Shown piece after piece: positions 24,478 through 35,091 of a DNA stretch of 64,000 nt. Source of the DNA: Ichthyophis bannanicus (lineage: Eukaryota; Chordata; Amphibia; Gymnophiona; Ichthyophiidae). The translations under genes and the position numbers were made by a program. The notes below the pieces were generated by a model, which saw only the letters and a list, made by a program, of their open reading frames with translations, had not been told where the DNA came from and did not search any database. The number at the start of each line of letters is the position of its first letter. Position 1 is the stretch's first letter. The stretch covers positions 585,992,438-586,056,437 of the forward strand of contig CM066033.1 of the NCBI GenBank assembly GCA_033557465.1, read 5' to 3'.

Positions 24478-25117
24478 TGTAGCAGCAGATAAGCATGCAA
24501 TAAATAAATCCAGGAGTCTTTTCAAGGATCCAAGCCAGTTTAATGTGCACATGGCTCAAGCAATAAGCAATTTCAAAATGGCTGAGCAATGGCTTCTAGT
24601 AAAACAACAACTTTTATAGCTTTCTTGTCCATTCTAAGCATAGGCAAACTTTTCATTGGTCCCAGTACCCCTCTCACCCATCTAGTGGTCCCGGTACTGA
24701 TATGGCTACCCAATCGGGACTCTGGTCTGGGCCCAGCACCTGGTTGCCCCCCTTCTAGTCCCAATTACAATGGTCAGTGTCTCTAACTTGTTACTTCTCT
24801 CCTCCAAGGTCGCTGAGCTTGTTAAAAACATATGGGAAGCAGGGCACTGTAACCTTGCTTTTTGCAGAGTTAATTAATTCCATAGAAGCTGTGCTCTCTT
24901 ATCAGTACCAATTAGAGCTGTTTTCTGTCTTTTATAAGTTTCGTTTCTGCTTAGCTATGTTCAGTTAAACTGAGTTAAGTTTCAATTCTATGGTGTCATC
25001 AGTCAGGGGGGTTTTTCATTCCTCTGGGCCTAACTACAGGCTTCAGTTACAGGTCAAGCTGCTCAGGCCTGTCTGCTTAGTTCAATTAGCATGGATCATA
25101 GGCCGTCGCCTACCACA
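24478..25117 (-). repeat. ERV-A 5' LTR
   Basis: 640 bp, TGTGGTAGGCGACGG ... GCTGCTACA on the minus strand. It contains a TATAAAA box and an ATTAAA poly(A) signal at the positions seen in the ERV-B LTR. Confidence 0.9.
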
Positions 25118-25170
25118 AAACAACATTAGCAAACATACTCATCTCTGCAGGGTCAGTGTGAGTGTACTTT
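25118..25170. repeat. 93-bp satellite, 53-bp remnant between two proviruses
   Basis: AAACAACATTAGCAAACAT ... TGTACTTT is part of one satellite monomer, flanked by the outward LTR ends of ERV-A and ERV-B. It carries one target-duplication copy from each insertion. Confidence 0.95.
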
Positions 25171-25808
25171 TGTGGTAGGCGACGGCCTATGATCCATGCT
25201 AATTGAACTAAGCAGACAGGCCTGAGCAGCTTGACCTGTAACTGAAGCCTGTAGTTAGGCCCAGAGGAATGAAAACCCCCCTGAATGATGACACCATAGA
25301 ATTGAAACTTAACTCAGTTTAACTGAACATAGCTAAGCAGAAACGAAACTTATAAAAGACAGAAAACAGCTCTAATTGGTACTGATAAGAGAGCACAGCT
25401 TCTATGGAATTAATTAACTCTGCAAAAAGCAAGGTTACAGTGCCCTGCTTCCCATATGTTTTAACAAGCTCAGCGACCTTGGAGGAGAGAAGTAACATGT
25501 TGGAGACACTGACCATTGTAATTGGGACTAGAAGGGGGGCAACCAGGTGCTGGGCCCAGACCAGAGTCCCGATTGGGTAGCCATATCAGTACCGGGACCA
25601 ATAGATGGGTGAGAGGGGTACTGGGACCAATGAAAAGTTTGCCTATGCTTAGAATGGACAAGAAAGCTATAAAAGTTGTTGTTTTACTAGAAGCCATTGC
25701 TCAGCCATTTTGAAATTGCTTATTGCTTGAGCCATGTGCACATTAAACTGGCTTGGGATCCTTGAAAAGACTCCTGGATTATTTATTGCATGCTTATCTG
25801 CTGCTACA
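25171..25808 (+). repeat. ERV-B 5' LTR
   Basis: TGTGGTAGGCGACGG ... GCTGCTACA. A TATAAAA box is at 25668-25674 and an ATTAAA poly(A) signal at 25742-25747, the spacing expected for U3, R and U5. Confidence 0.92.
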
Positions 25809-25812
25809 TTCT

Positions 25813-25830
25813 TGGTGCGTTGGCCGAGAA
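25813..25830 (+). other. ERV-B primer-binding site (tRNA-Gly type)
   Basis: TGGTGCGTTGGCCGAGAA, four bases after the LTR; same isoacceptor type as ERV-A, with GAGAA where ERV-A has GGAGA. Confidence 0.75.
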
Positions 25831-28370
25831 GTGCGAGTGGTGGATAGTGTTCAAGTGAATAAATCCACGTAATTCGCCTTGAGGTTTGGTCCAGTTGGAA
25901 CCATGCCAATCCGACGCAGGGGAATCTCCCTGGGCCCACCGATCCTCTTGTATCGGAGGGGGTTCTGCCTGGCCTCGGCAGGCACGGAGTCCAGCTGGCT
26001 ACCACTTCCGACCCGGGGGAGTCCAGGAGCCAACTCACAGAAGCTTGGGAACCAGATCTGGTAAGTATAGTTTTGAAAACCTGTCTAGACAGATGAGTTA
26101 GAACTGCAGTTTGAAACTTGTAACTTGTAATCTCGAGAATTGGAACTTGAATTTGGAATTTGGTAATGAGAGCACTGATCCCCTCTCAAGGACGGTCCTA
26201 TTAACCTTGCATGAGTATGCGCGAGGTGAAGCCATCGTCCTTCTTGTTTGGTAAGACTTAAGTCTTTGTTTGAAAATCCTTGCATGAGTATTCGCGAGGT
26301 ACAGCTGTTTAAAAAAAAAAAAAATCATGATTTAGTCTAGTCAGAACAGACAGGAACTTGGAATTTGTAATCTCGAGATATTGGGAATTGGTAAGAGAGC
26401 ATGATCACCTCTCAAGGAAGGGCCGAGTAACCCCGCATGGGAATTCGCCGGGTGAAACCCTCATCCTTTTTGTAATTGGGAAAAAGACTAGTCAGAATAG
26501 ATAGAAAGGAATGCATTCTGAGATACGTTGCTAGCATGATTGTGTGAATGAAGTGTGAATGAGAGGTCTGGCAGCACGGACCAAGCAGAGTGGACTCTGG
26601 ACTAGCGCAGTTCCTAGTCGGGTGACTGCGTCTAGGTCGCGAAACGGATGAAGCGTTTGGTGTATTGTCCGTCCTGTGTATTTGATTTTTGCTATCTGTT
26701 GAAACTGCGAGTTTCCCTTTTGTTATATATGTGAGATTATTCTGTTGAGTAATTTGTGACAGTTCACTGATTAAGAAATTGTATTAATAGAGCAGAATGA
26801 AGACCCAAAACACCTACAGTCATTTTTAGAAATCAAAAAGCTGGTCTGACCCAGTTAGTTTTTCTACTGCAGTGTGAAAAACTGACAGGGGGCGTGTCTG
26901 AAGGAAAGAATGTCTAGTGTCGTCTTTCTAATCTTGTGCAGGCTTAAACCTCAATGCTGTTATGATGTGCTTATTTCAGGCAAATTGTACCTGTTTTATT
27001 TAATATGTTTTTGTTCCTTCTGCTGTGGTTATGTAATATATATCATTTATTTATCATTTAATAAGAATGTTTAGTCAGGATTGTGGGTCCCGATAGTTTT
27101 TGGGTTTAGCCTGAAAAGGATTAAGTTTGTATTAATCCCTTATGGGTTGCGGACCAAGTGAGAGGAATTTCTGTCGGCTGTATGTTCAAATTTTCAGTAA
27201 GCACTGAAACAGTTTAAATAGGAAATGATAAAGAACTGTTTTTGTTTTTCCTTTGATCTACAAAGTAATTAGATCACGACTTAACATTGATTTAAATTGT
27301 TTTTTTCTGGCATCTCTGTCCATGTGAATGAGAAGTCTCTTTTTATGAGCACAGTTCAATTGTTTCCCCGCGAGCAGAGGGGTGTGGCTTCCACATATCC
27401 TTAAAAAAAAAAAAAAAAGGTTCTGGAGAGACAGCTGGAGACTGCAGGAGATTTCTCCTAGGAATGAAAAGGGACTGCCGATTTGAAAAGTCTCTTCATT
27501 TAATCGAAGCGTGATGAATTTATAATTAGTTTTTTCTCTGGTTTCACTAGCTCTGTTTAACCAAAAGTTTTAAAAACAAAGTTTATCTTTTTATGAATGA
27601 GTATAAGTCATTTGAATGCATGCTTCCCCTCTGTGCTGGTTACTAATTAACAAATCAGTTAGCTTTTCTGTATTTAAAAAAAAAAGGGAAAGGTGTACTG
27701 TATTTTATTGAAAAAAGTATCCGGAATGTCTTTTGAATATCTCCTTCCTAAACTGTAATCTTTTGCAGAGACGTTATTCACCTTAAGTGCAGATTACGGC
27801 TGGCAGCTAGTTTCTTCCAGCCATACGTAATAGTTCTCTCTGTTGGGATTGTTGTTTATAACATGTTGCAAAAAAATAGTTTTATATTTGAAGGAATTTA
27901 TCTAAATTGTATTTATTTAGAATGAGATTATTATGCCTAGTCACAGGAAAATGCAGCCTGACAGACCGCCTTCTGTCTGTTGTTAACTACGTCACCATGG
28001 GGGGAGGAAGGGGGGTCAGAGTCCATGCAGATTCCAGAGTTACTTCCTGGCCCGTAGTTTCCCGTGTTTATCAGATTGTACAGAGAATAGTTCCCCTATA
28101 TAGGATTCTTGGTTAAATGTTTAAAAAAAAAAAAAAAAAAATTCTGCCTGTTATTTCCCTGAGCTCTGCCATCATCCCGGGCAGAGCCTGGAACAAGGGG
28201 GGGGGGGGGGGGGGCGGAGGGGGGATGACTTCTCCCTACAGATTCCCAAGTAGTTTGCTAGCCACCTCTGCAACAGGGGAATGTCCACCCCCTCCGGACT
28301 AGAAGTGAAAGTCAGCTGACCAGACTTGTTTAGAACTGAAAAAAAAACTGCATTATACACTGAGAAGTTT
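25831..28370 (+). other. ERV-B leader region, non-coding
   Basis: About 2.5 kb without coding capacity. It contains A-runs near 26,310, 27,402 and 28,122 and a G-run near 28,197-28,214. Segments 27,342-27,492 (absent from ERV-A, flanked by AAGTCTCTT direct repeats) and about 27,775-28,232 (replaced by unrelated sequence in ERV-A) are copy-specific. Confidence 0.7.
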
Positions 28371-28379
28371 TAGGACTTG

Positions 28380-28640
28380 ATTGAACTAATGAACGGAAAT
28401 TGCAAAGAACTGGATGAATTTGCGGGCATAATGGTTAAATGAAAGTTAATCAGAGGGTGTGTGAATTGTGAAAATAAATGTAACAGAGAAAGTGAATGAT
28501 ATTTTAGTTGAATGATGTGAGGAGATTATCCTAATCGAAGGAACAGAGGAAGTGAAAAACTGGGTGTGAGTACGCCCATTATAGAAAAAGAAGGACATTA
28601 GAGAAGTGAATGCCCGTATCTTGACTCCCGAGGGAGTACT
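28380..28640 (+). pseudogene. ERV-B gag remnant
   Basis: The order of words follows the capsid end and nucleocapsid of ERV-C gag, including a degraded match to its zinc-knuckle region (VSTPIIEKEGH-like), but stops occur every few codons. Gag function is lost. Confidence 0.5.
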
Positions 28641-28924
28641 TGATTGCAAAGTCATAAAACAATAAAACCAAGCACAGTGTTTCAGCACGAGAGTGAAGCA
28701 GCTATAGCGTGAGTGGCAGCCGAAGAGGGCTACAGCATGGATGAAGACTAGGCCAGACCGGACTCTCCAGTTTCCCTGGGTCCCCAGGAGTCAGTCTGAA
28801 AAATAGGGGACCAATATATGGACTTTTATGGGGGATACAGGAGCAGAATACTAAAGCCAGTAGCCCCTGTGTTTTTCTCGCAAAGCCTTTTCTGCAGAAC
28901 CACATGTGTGAACTAGAAAAATAA

Positions 28925-29935
28925 TAATAATAATAATGTACCAGTTCCTGTATATGCCTGAATGCCCTATTCCATTTTTGGGCCGAGACCTGCTTGCAAA
29001 GCTTCAAGCACAGATATCCTTTGTTGAAGGGGAAAAAAAATGAAACTCAAAATCTGCTGGCCTGATGGTGTTAACTGTCCCCAAGAAGAAGAATGGCGGT
29101 TCTATTCACCTGCATCCAAAGCAACAAGCTGTACACTTACCAACCTCATAGCCCAACCTGGAGGATGGGCAGAAGATAATCCACCTGGCCTAGCGAAGAA
29201 CATAGCCCCTGCCATTGTCACCCTCAAGCCAGTCAAGAAGTTTGGGACAGGTGATTACCGCCCAGTGCAGGATCTAAGAAAGAATGAATGATGCAGCTGA
29301 AACTATACAACCAGTGGTACCAAAATCCTTATATTCTCTTGGAACTGATCTCTGCTGAAGCTATACATTTCATCATTCTGGACTTAAAAAGATGCCTTTT
29401 TCTGTATACGCTTAGCCCAAGACCCCACTACAAGGAGGCGGGGCCAACTCATCTGGACAAGATTACCTCAAGAATTCAAGAACTCGCCTCACTCAGCAAA
29501 AGATTTGACAAGTTATCCAGAAACTCAAGAAAAAAAAAAAGAAAAAATTCTACTTCAATATGTGGACAACTTGCTCATAACCACCAACTCAGAAAGTGAA
29601 TGTCCACCAGCCACCAGTGAACTCTTGCACCTTTTTAATGAGGCTGGATACAAAGTCTCAAGAGCCAAAGCATAATTATGTCAAACAAGTTAAATACCTA
29701 GGATTCCAGTTGTCCAGCGGAATTCGACGCCTGGAACCCTTACCAGAACGCAAAGCAGCTGTATGCAGTATTCCTACTCCAATCACCAGGAGGCAAGTGA
29801 GAGCCTTCTTGGGTGCCACAGAGTATGTTGTATATGGATCCCCAATTTTGCGCTGCTAGAGTAAAAAAACCATTGTATCAAGCTATCAAAGGAATGGAAA
29901 TGTCTCCAGAGGAATGGGGACTTGAACAGGATGCA
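28925..29935 (+). pseudogene. ERV-B protease/reverse transcriptase remnant
   Basis: Starts with the protease end ([17 protein letters not shown]), then RT pieces in three frames: 29040-29291, a middle part with YVDN in place of the YVDD catalytic box near 29,560, and 29596-29859. It shares with ERV-A the deletion between IVTLKP and VKK. Inactive. Confidence 0.8.
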
Positions 29936-30294
29936 GTCTTTTGATCTTTGAAAAAAACACTCTGATGTTGTCACCAATTCTGGGTCTACCAGATGTCCAG
30001 AAAACCTTACAGTCTCTATGTTCATGAGTCGCAAGGAAATGTTCTGGGAGTGTTGACTCAATCTCTTGGACCTTATTTGAGAAGCTGTTACAGCTACAGC
30101 CTTCCTAGTAAGCAAAAACTAAAAGAAAAATCCCTTCACAAAGGAAATTACTAGCTAACAAATCTATGAATGTTGAAATATTAGAGTATGTTGTGTGAAA
30201 ACCCCAGATACAACTGAAGGGTCAGTCAAGCTTTCAATCCTGCTATGTTGTTATCAGTTGGTCTTGATCCCCTGATCATGACTGTTTAGAAATT

Positions 30295-30603
30295 ATGGAC
30301 ACTGTATTCTCAAGCCACCTGGATTTGACTGATGTCCCTCTGGAGAACCCTGAACAGACTTTCTTTGTGGCTGAAGGCAGTTTCATCATCAATGGACATT
30401 GTTGTGCTAGATATGCAGTGGTGACCCCTGATTTGGTAGTTGAGTCCTCAGCCCTGGCCCCAGAAACTTCACCACAGAAAGCTGAACTGATAGTCCTCAC
30501 TAGAGCACTAACAATAGGAAAAGAGCCCTGTCTAAATGTGTACCCAGATTTCAAGTATACCCTTACAACCTTGCATGCATATGGGCCCCTGTACAAAGAA
30601 TGA
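30295..30603 (+). pseudogene. ERV-B RNase H remnant
   Basis: 102 open codons, the same relic as 19804-20112 in ERV-A, with FVAEGS in place of the first catalytic motif and YPDFKY in place of YTDSKY. It ends in a stop shortly before the integrase deletion joint. Confidence 0.8.
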
Positions 30604-30699
30604 GGATGGATAACCTTAGGAAGCAAGTCCATTAAGTATAGCCCCAAGATATTGATATTAATAGATACATACTGCCTATAGATCTCAGAATTTAGGAAA

Positions 30700-31261
30700 A
30701 GTAGAATATATGAATAGAACCCTGAAATCTCAGTTGTCTAAACTTTGCCAAGAGGTTTACCTGAAGTGGCCCCAGGTTCTTCCCATAGCCCTTCTTAGGA
30801 TATACTTAGCCCCTGCTAAGTCTTTAGGAGTTTCCCTTTTTGAGATTCTGTATGGGCAACCCCTGCCTATTGTATAGGAAATAAAAGGAGATATGAGACA
30901 GATAGGATCTGAAATTATTAGACATGAACTATTGGTTTTAAGTTCTGTTTTGCAGAAGTCTTCATACCTGAGTACAAAATCGATTACTCATCAATTTGCC
31001 TGCACCCCTGCATCCTTTCAAGCCTGGAGTCTCGGTGTGGATCAAAGAGTGGAGAAAGATACTGTTAGCCCTGCATTGGAGGGACCCTATGTCGTCATCC
31101 TGTCAACAACTCCAACTGCAGTAAAAGTCGCAGAATTTGAACCTTGGACCCATCATAATCAAGTGAAGCCAGCAGCTGCTCTTGAACCTGATCACTGGAC
31201 TACTGTACAGCATCCTGAGACTCCATTGCACCTCACCCTACGACAACAACCACGGACCTAA
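30700..31261 (+). pseudogene. ERV-B integrase C-terminal remnant
   Basis: Begins just after the position of the third catalytic residue in ERV-C (VERMNRTLK counterpart) and runs to the GPY/F domain and C terminus (EGPYVVILSTTPTAVKVAEF). The first ~250 residues of integrase are deleted, as in ERV-A. Confidence 0.75.
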
Positions 31262-31629
31262 GACTTATTGGTCCCTCAGAAACTGCACTATTTCAAGACT
31301 GTTTGTTTATCTGAAGGTAAGCCTCGCATCTGAAAAAACCTGCAATCATCAGAAAGAGACTGTGTTGTGTTAAGAAATTGAATCTTCTAAGAGACTGTGT
31401 TTAAATACTCTGAAAAGACTGTTTTGATCTCCTAAAGAGTGAACTGCTCTAAGGAAGCAATAATAGCCTAAGAGACTATGCTATGATATTTTAAGAAATT
31501 GAGACATCCCAGAGGACAGTGATACTTTGGAATCTACAGCCCTACTCCTGCCAAAAAGCTGGTAGGTCTACGTACGGCAGAAGCTTGAGGATCTACAATC
31601 AACCCTACATCTGTTATCTGTTGTGGAAG

Positions 31630-32368
31630 TCGACAGTTCCACCAATTTTCCAGAGACTATGCCCATTATGAATTATTATTATTGCTTTATTTTGGCAGCA
31701 GCCTTGGAGTGCTTTGAAATGACTTTTGCCTTATCTCCCTGGGCAGCCTGTATAAGTACAACATGAACTGGACCGAAGGTCACTCAGACCTTGTTTTATC
31801 ATTCTTCCTATACTTGCATTGGTATACTCTCCAATCCAAAAGTTGTTCTAGATCTTGACTTTCTACAAGGCTATGCAAGCCACCGTTGCAATTCCTCATA
31901 CCACCACCAGAACTTGTTTCTTGAACTTACTGGAGCAATAGCATCTAGTCTCCACACTTCTGACTGTTTCTATTGTGGAGGAACTAAGATGGGAGATCAG
32001 TGGCCCTGGGAGACGCAAGAACTGAACTATTCTATCCTATACAATCAGACTGATTTACATAATACTACTAGTGAGTGGGTATTGGCCCACCCCATTGTTG
32101 ACAGTTTGTGTTTTGTTCGGACTGGACCACAATCTACTACGAAGGATGGACAGCTGGTCTGTCTAAATCAGAAGCTTTACGACAGCACAACAAAGATGCA
32201 ACCGAACCTTCTAATCCTTTAGTTCTTTTTCCCACTCTTGCCAAACTATGGACTTTGACTATCTGCCTGTTGCTCCCTTGTTTCTTGCCATTTTGCTTGC
32301 AAATGATAACTTCAGTTATTAATAACACCGTAGAGCGTAAGACAGCTACAAAGATATTAGCTATGTGA
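31630..32368 (+). pseudogene. ERV-B env remnant
   Basis: A short start region, then a jump to the middle of the surface subunit (31791-32222), then a jump to the membrane anchor and tail ([31 protein letters not shown]). The same internal deletions as ERV-A. Confidence 0.75.
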
Positions 32369-32456
32369 ACTTACTACCCTATACCACAGAGTGATACCTT
32401 TACCTAGTATTATGTGATTTGATTCTCACACCTTATTAACATGCGGGTGAGAATAA

Positions 32457-32469
32457 TCAAAGGGGGGAA
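32457..32469 (+). other. ERV-B polypurine tract
   Basis: CAAAGGGGGGAA directly before the 3' LTR, the usual plus-strand primer site. Confidence 0.8.
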
Positions 32470-33107
32470 TGTGGTAGGCGACGGCCTATGATCCATGCTA
32501 ATTGAACTAAGCAGACAGGCCTGAGCAGCTTGACCTGTAACTGAAGCCTGTAGTTAGGCCCAGAGGAATGAAAACCCCCCTGAATGATGACACCATAGAA
32601 TTGAAACTTAACTCAGTTTAACTGAACATAGCTAAGCAGAAACGAAACTTATAAAAGACAGAAAACAGCTCTAATTGGTACTGATAAGAGAGCACAGCTT
32701 CTATGGAATTAATTAACTCTGCAAAAAGCAAGGTTACAGTGCCCTGCTTCCCATATGTTTTAACAAGCTCAGCGACCTTGGAGGAGAGAAGTAACAAGTT
32801 GGAGACACTGACCATTGTAATTGGGACTAGAAGGGGGGCAACCAGGTGCTGGGCCCAGACCAGAGTCCCGATTGGGTAGCCATATCAGTACCGGGACCAA
32901 TAGATGGGTGAGAGGGGTACTGGGACCAATGAAAAGTTTGCCTATGCTTAGAATGGACAAGAAAGCTATAAAAGTTGTTGTTTTACTAGAAGCCATTGCT
33001 CAGCCATTTTGAAATTGCTTATTGCTTGAGCCATGTGCACATTAAACTGGCTTGGATCCTTGAAAAGACTCCTGGATTTATTTATTGCATGCTTATCTGC
33101 TGCTACA
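32470..33107 (+). repeat. ERV-B 3' LTR
   Basis: 638 bp, the same length as the 5' LTR and nearly identical in the stretches compared (ATGTTGG against AAGTTGG near 32,795; one base differs around GGGATCC). Indicates a recent insertion. Confidence 0.92.
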
Positions 33108-34361
33108 CTTTGAAGGGCTCTGTGTACTCCTGGGGATAGGAGGGATGTGTTACAGAGCATTAGTAAACATCCCCATCTCTGCAGGGTTACTGAGGGCCTA
33201 CTTTGATGGGCTTTCTGTACTCCTGGGGATAGGGGGGATGTGTTAAACAACATTAGCAAACATCCCCATATCTGAAGGGTGACTGTGGGCCTACTTTGAT
33301 GGGATCTCTGCACTGCTGGGGATAGGGGGGATGTGTCAAAAAACATTATCAAACATCCCCATCTCTGCAGGGTGAGTGTGAGTGTACTTTGATGGGCTCT
33401 CTGTACTCCTGGCGATAGAGGGGATGTATCAAACAACATTAGCAAACAAACCCATGACACAAGGGTGATTGAGGGTCCACTCTGATGGGCTCTCTGTACT
33501 CCTGGGAATAGGGGGGATGTATCAAACAACATTAGCAAACAACCCCATAGCACCAGGGTGATTGAGAGCCCACTCTGATGGCCTCTCTGTACTCCTGGGG
33601 ATAGGGGGGATGTGTTAAACAACATTATCAAACATCCCCATCTCTGCAGGGTGACTGAGGGCCTACTTTGATGGGCTTTCTGTACTCCTGGGGATAGGGG
33701 GGATGTGTTAAACAGCATTAGCAGACATCCCCATATCTGCAGGGTGACTGAGGGCCCACTTTGATGGTCTCTCTGTACTCCTGGGGATAGGGGGGATGTG
33801 TTAAACAACATTATCAAACATCCCCATCTCTGCAGGGTGACTGAGGGCCTACTTTGATAGGCTTTCTGTACTCCTGGGGATAGGGGGATGTGTTAAACAA
33901 CATTAGCAAACAAACCCATAACACAAGGGTGATTGAGGGTCCACTCTGATGGGCTCTCTGTACTCCTGGGAATAGGGGGGATGTATCAAACAACATTAGC
34001 AAACAAACCCATGGCACAAGGGTGATTGAGGGTCCACTCTGATGGGCTCTCTGTACTCCTGGGGATAGGGGGGATGTGTTAAACAACATTATCAAACATC
34101 CCCATCTCTGCAGGGTGACTGAGGGCCTACTTTGATGGGCTTTCTGTACTCCTGGGGATAGGGGGGATGTGTTAAACAGCATTAGCAGACATCCCCATAT
34201 CTGCAGGGTGACTGAGGGCCCACTTTGATGGTCTCTCTGTACTCCTGGGGATAGGGGGGATGTGTTAAACAACATTACCAAACATCACCATCTCTGCTGG
34301 GTCAGTGTGGTTGTACTTTGATGGGCTGTCTGTACTCCTGGGGATAGGGGGGATGTGTTAC
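33108..34361. repeat. 93-bp satellite array, segment 2
   Basis: About 13 monomers. A block of about five monomers (about 465-475 bp) repeats inside it: the run from TCTGCAGGGTGACTGAGGG with CAGCATTAGCAGACAT at 33,637-33,790 recurs at 34,112-34,250. On the minus strand one frame has no stop, because the 93-bp period keeps phase, giving a repeated 31-residue peptide (MLFDTSPLSPGVQRAHQS...). Confidence 0.95.
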
Positions 34362-35023
34362 TGTAGCAGCAAAGCGCAGACAAACCAATGATACCAGGAG
34401 TCTGTTCAGAAGGTCCAAATCATTTATTTGTGCACAAGTCTCGAACCAATCAATTTCAAAATGGCTGAGCAAAGTTTTCAAGCATTACAACAACTTTTAT
34501 AGACTTCTGTTCCATTCTAGGTATAAAAAAACATTTCATTGGTCCCGGTAATCTCCCGTACCTCCCGTACCTCTTCTATTGGTCCCGGTACTGATAAGTT
34601 TATCCAGTTATATCCCTCCAGTGGGCATGACACCTGCATACCCCCCTTCTAGTCCCAATTACAATGGTCAGTTCATCAACTTGTTACTTTCACACTTTCA
34701 AGGTTATAGAACCAATTTGTACGTGCAGAGGAGCTGGGCTCTGCAACTCATCTGTCAGCACTCCCAATTATTTCTTTGCAGATGTACTTTTTCTTATCAG
34801 TAACTTTTAAACATGTTTTTCTGTATTTTTCCATCTTTCAATACTGCAGTTCTGCTTACCTAAGCTAATTCAATACTTCTACTGAGTTCTATCTTACAAT
34901 AGCAGCATATTGGGGGATGTGCAATCCTATATGCCTCTCCACAGGCCTCATTTACAGGTCAAGCTAGCCATGTTGGCCTGCTTATGTTCGGACACTGTGG
35001 GTCACAGGCCTGCACCTGCCACA
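34362..35023 (-). repeat. ERV-C 3' LTR
   Basis: 662 bp, identical in length to the 5' LTR and nearly identical in sequence (one visible difference: GTATAAAAAAAC against GTATAGAAAAAC). The polypurine tract AATCAAAGGGGGGAA (minus strand) precedes it. Confidence 0.93.
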
Positions 35024-35038
35024 TTCCCCCCTTTGATT
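35024..35038 (-). other. ERV-C polypurine tract
   Basis: AATCAAAGGGGGGAA on the minus strand, immediately 5' of the 3' LTR. Confidence 0.8.
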
Positions 35039-35091
35039 AATCTCACCCTATTACTTAATAAGGTGTGAGAATTAAATCACTTTCTGAAGAA

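Larger units (their letters stand above)
17281..25117 (-). mobile_element. ERV-A: non-autonomous gamma-type provirus (minus strand)
   Basis: Complete provirus of about 7.8 kb with two LTRs of ~640 bp (TG...CA), a primer-binding site next to the 5' LTR (24456-24473) and a polypurine tract next to the 3' LTR (17925-17940). Flanks carry the 4-bp duplication AAAC: gtgtttaaac before 17281 and aaacaacatt after 25117, in a satellite that reads TTAAACAACATT. Coding regions are remnants with stops and large deletions in RT, integrase and env, shared with ERV-B. It must have been copied by proteins supplied in trans. Confidence 0.9.
25171..33107 (+). mobile_element. ERV-B: non-autonomous gamma-type provirus (plus strand)
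   Basis: 7,937-bp provirus, two 638-bp LTRs, PBS at 25813-25830 and polypurine tract at 32457-32469. Flanks carry the 4-bp duplication CTTT (gtgtacttt before, ctttgaaggg after) in satellite sequence that reads TACTTTGA. It is the same family as ERV-A, in opposite orientation, with the same internal deletions, but with a different leader block and an extra ~150 bp at 27,342-27,492. Different target duplications show that A and B are separate integrations. Confidence 0.9.

Noticed and set aside
32966..33817. 283-codon tandem-repeat protein gene on the minus strand
   Set aside because: The open frame arises from the 93-bp period and runs into an LTR; no start, promoter or domain. Kept only as an observation.
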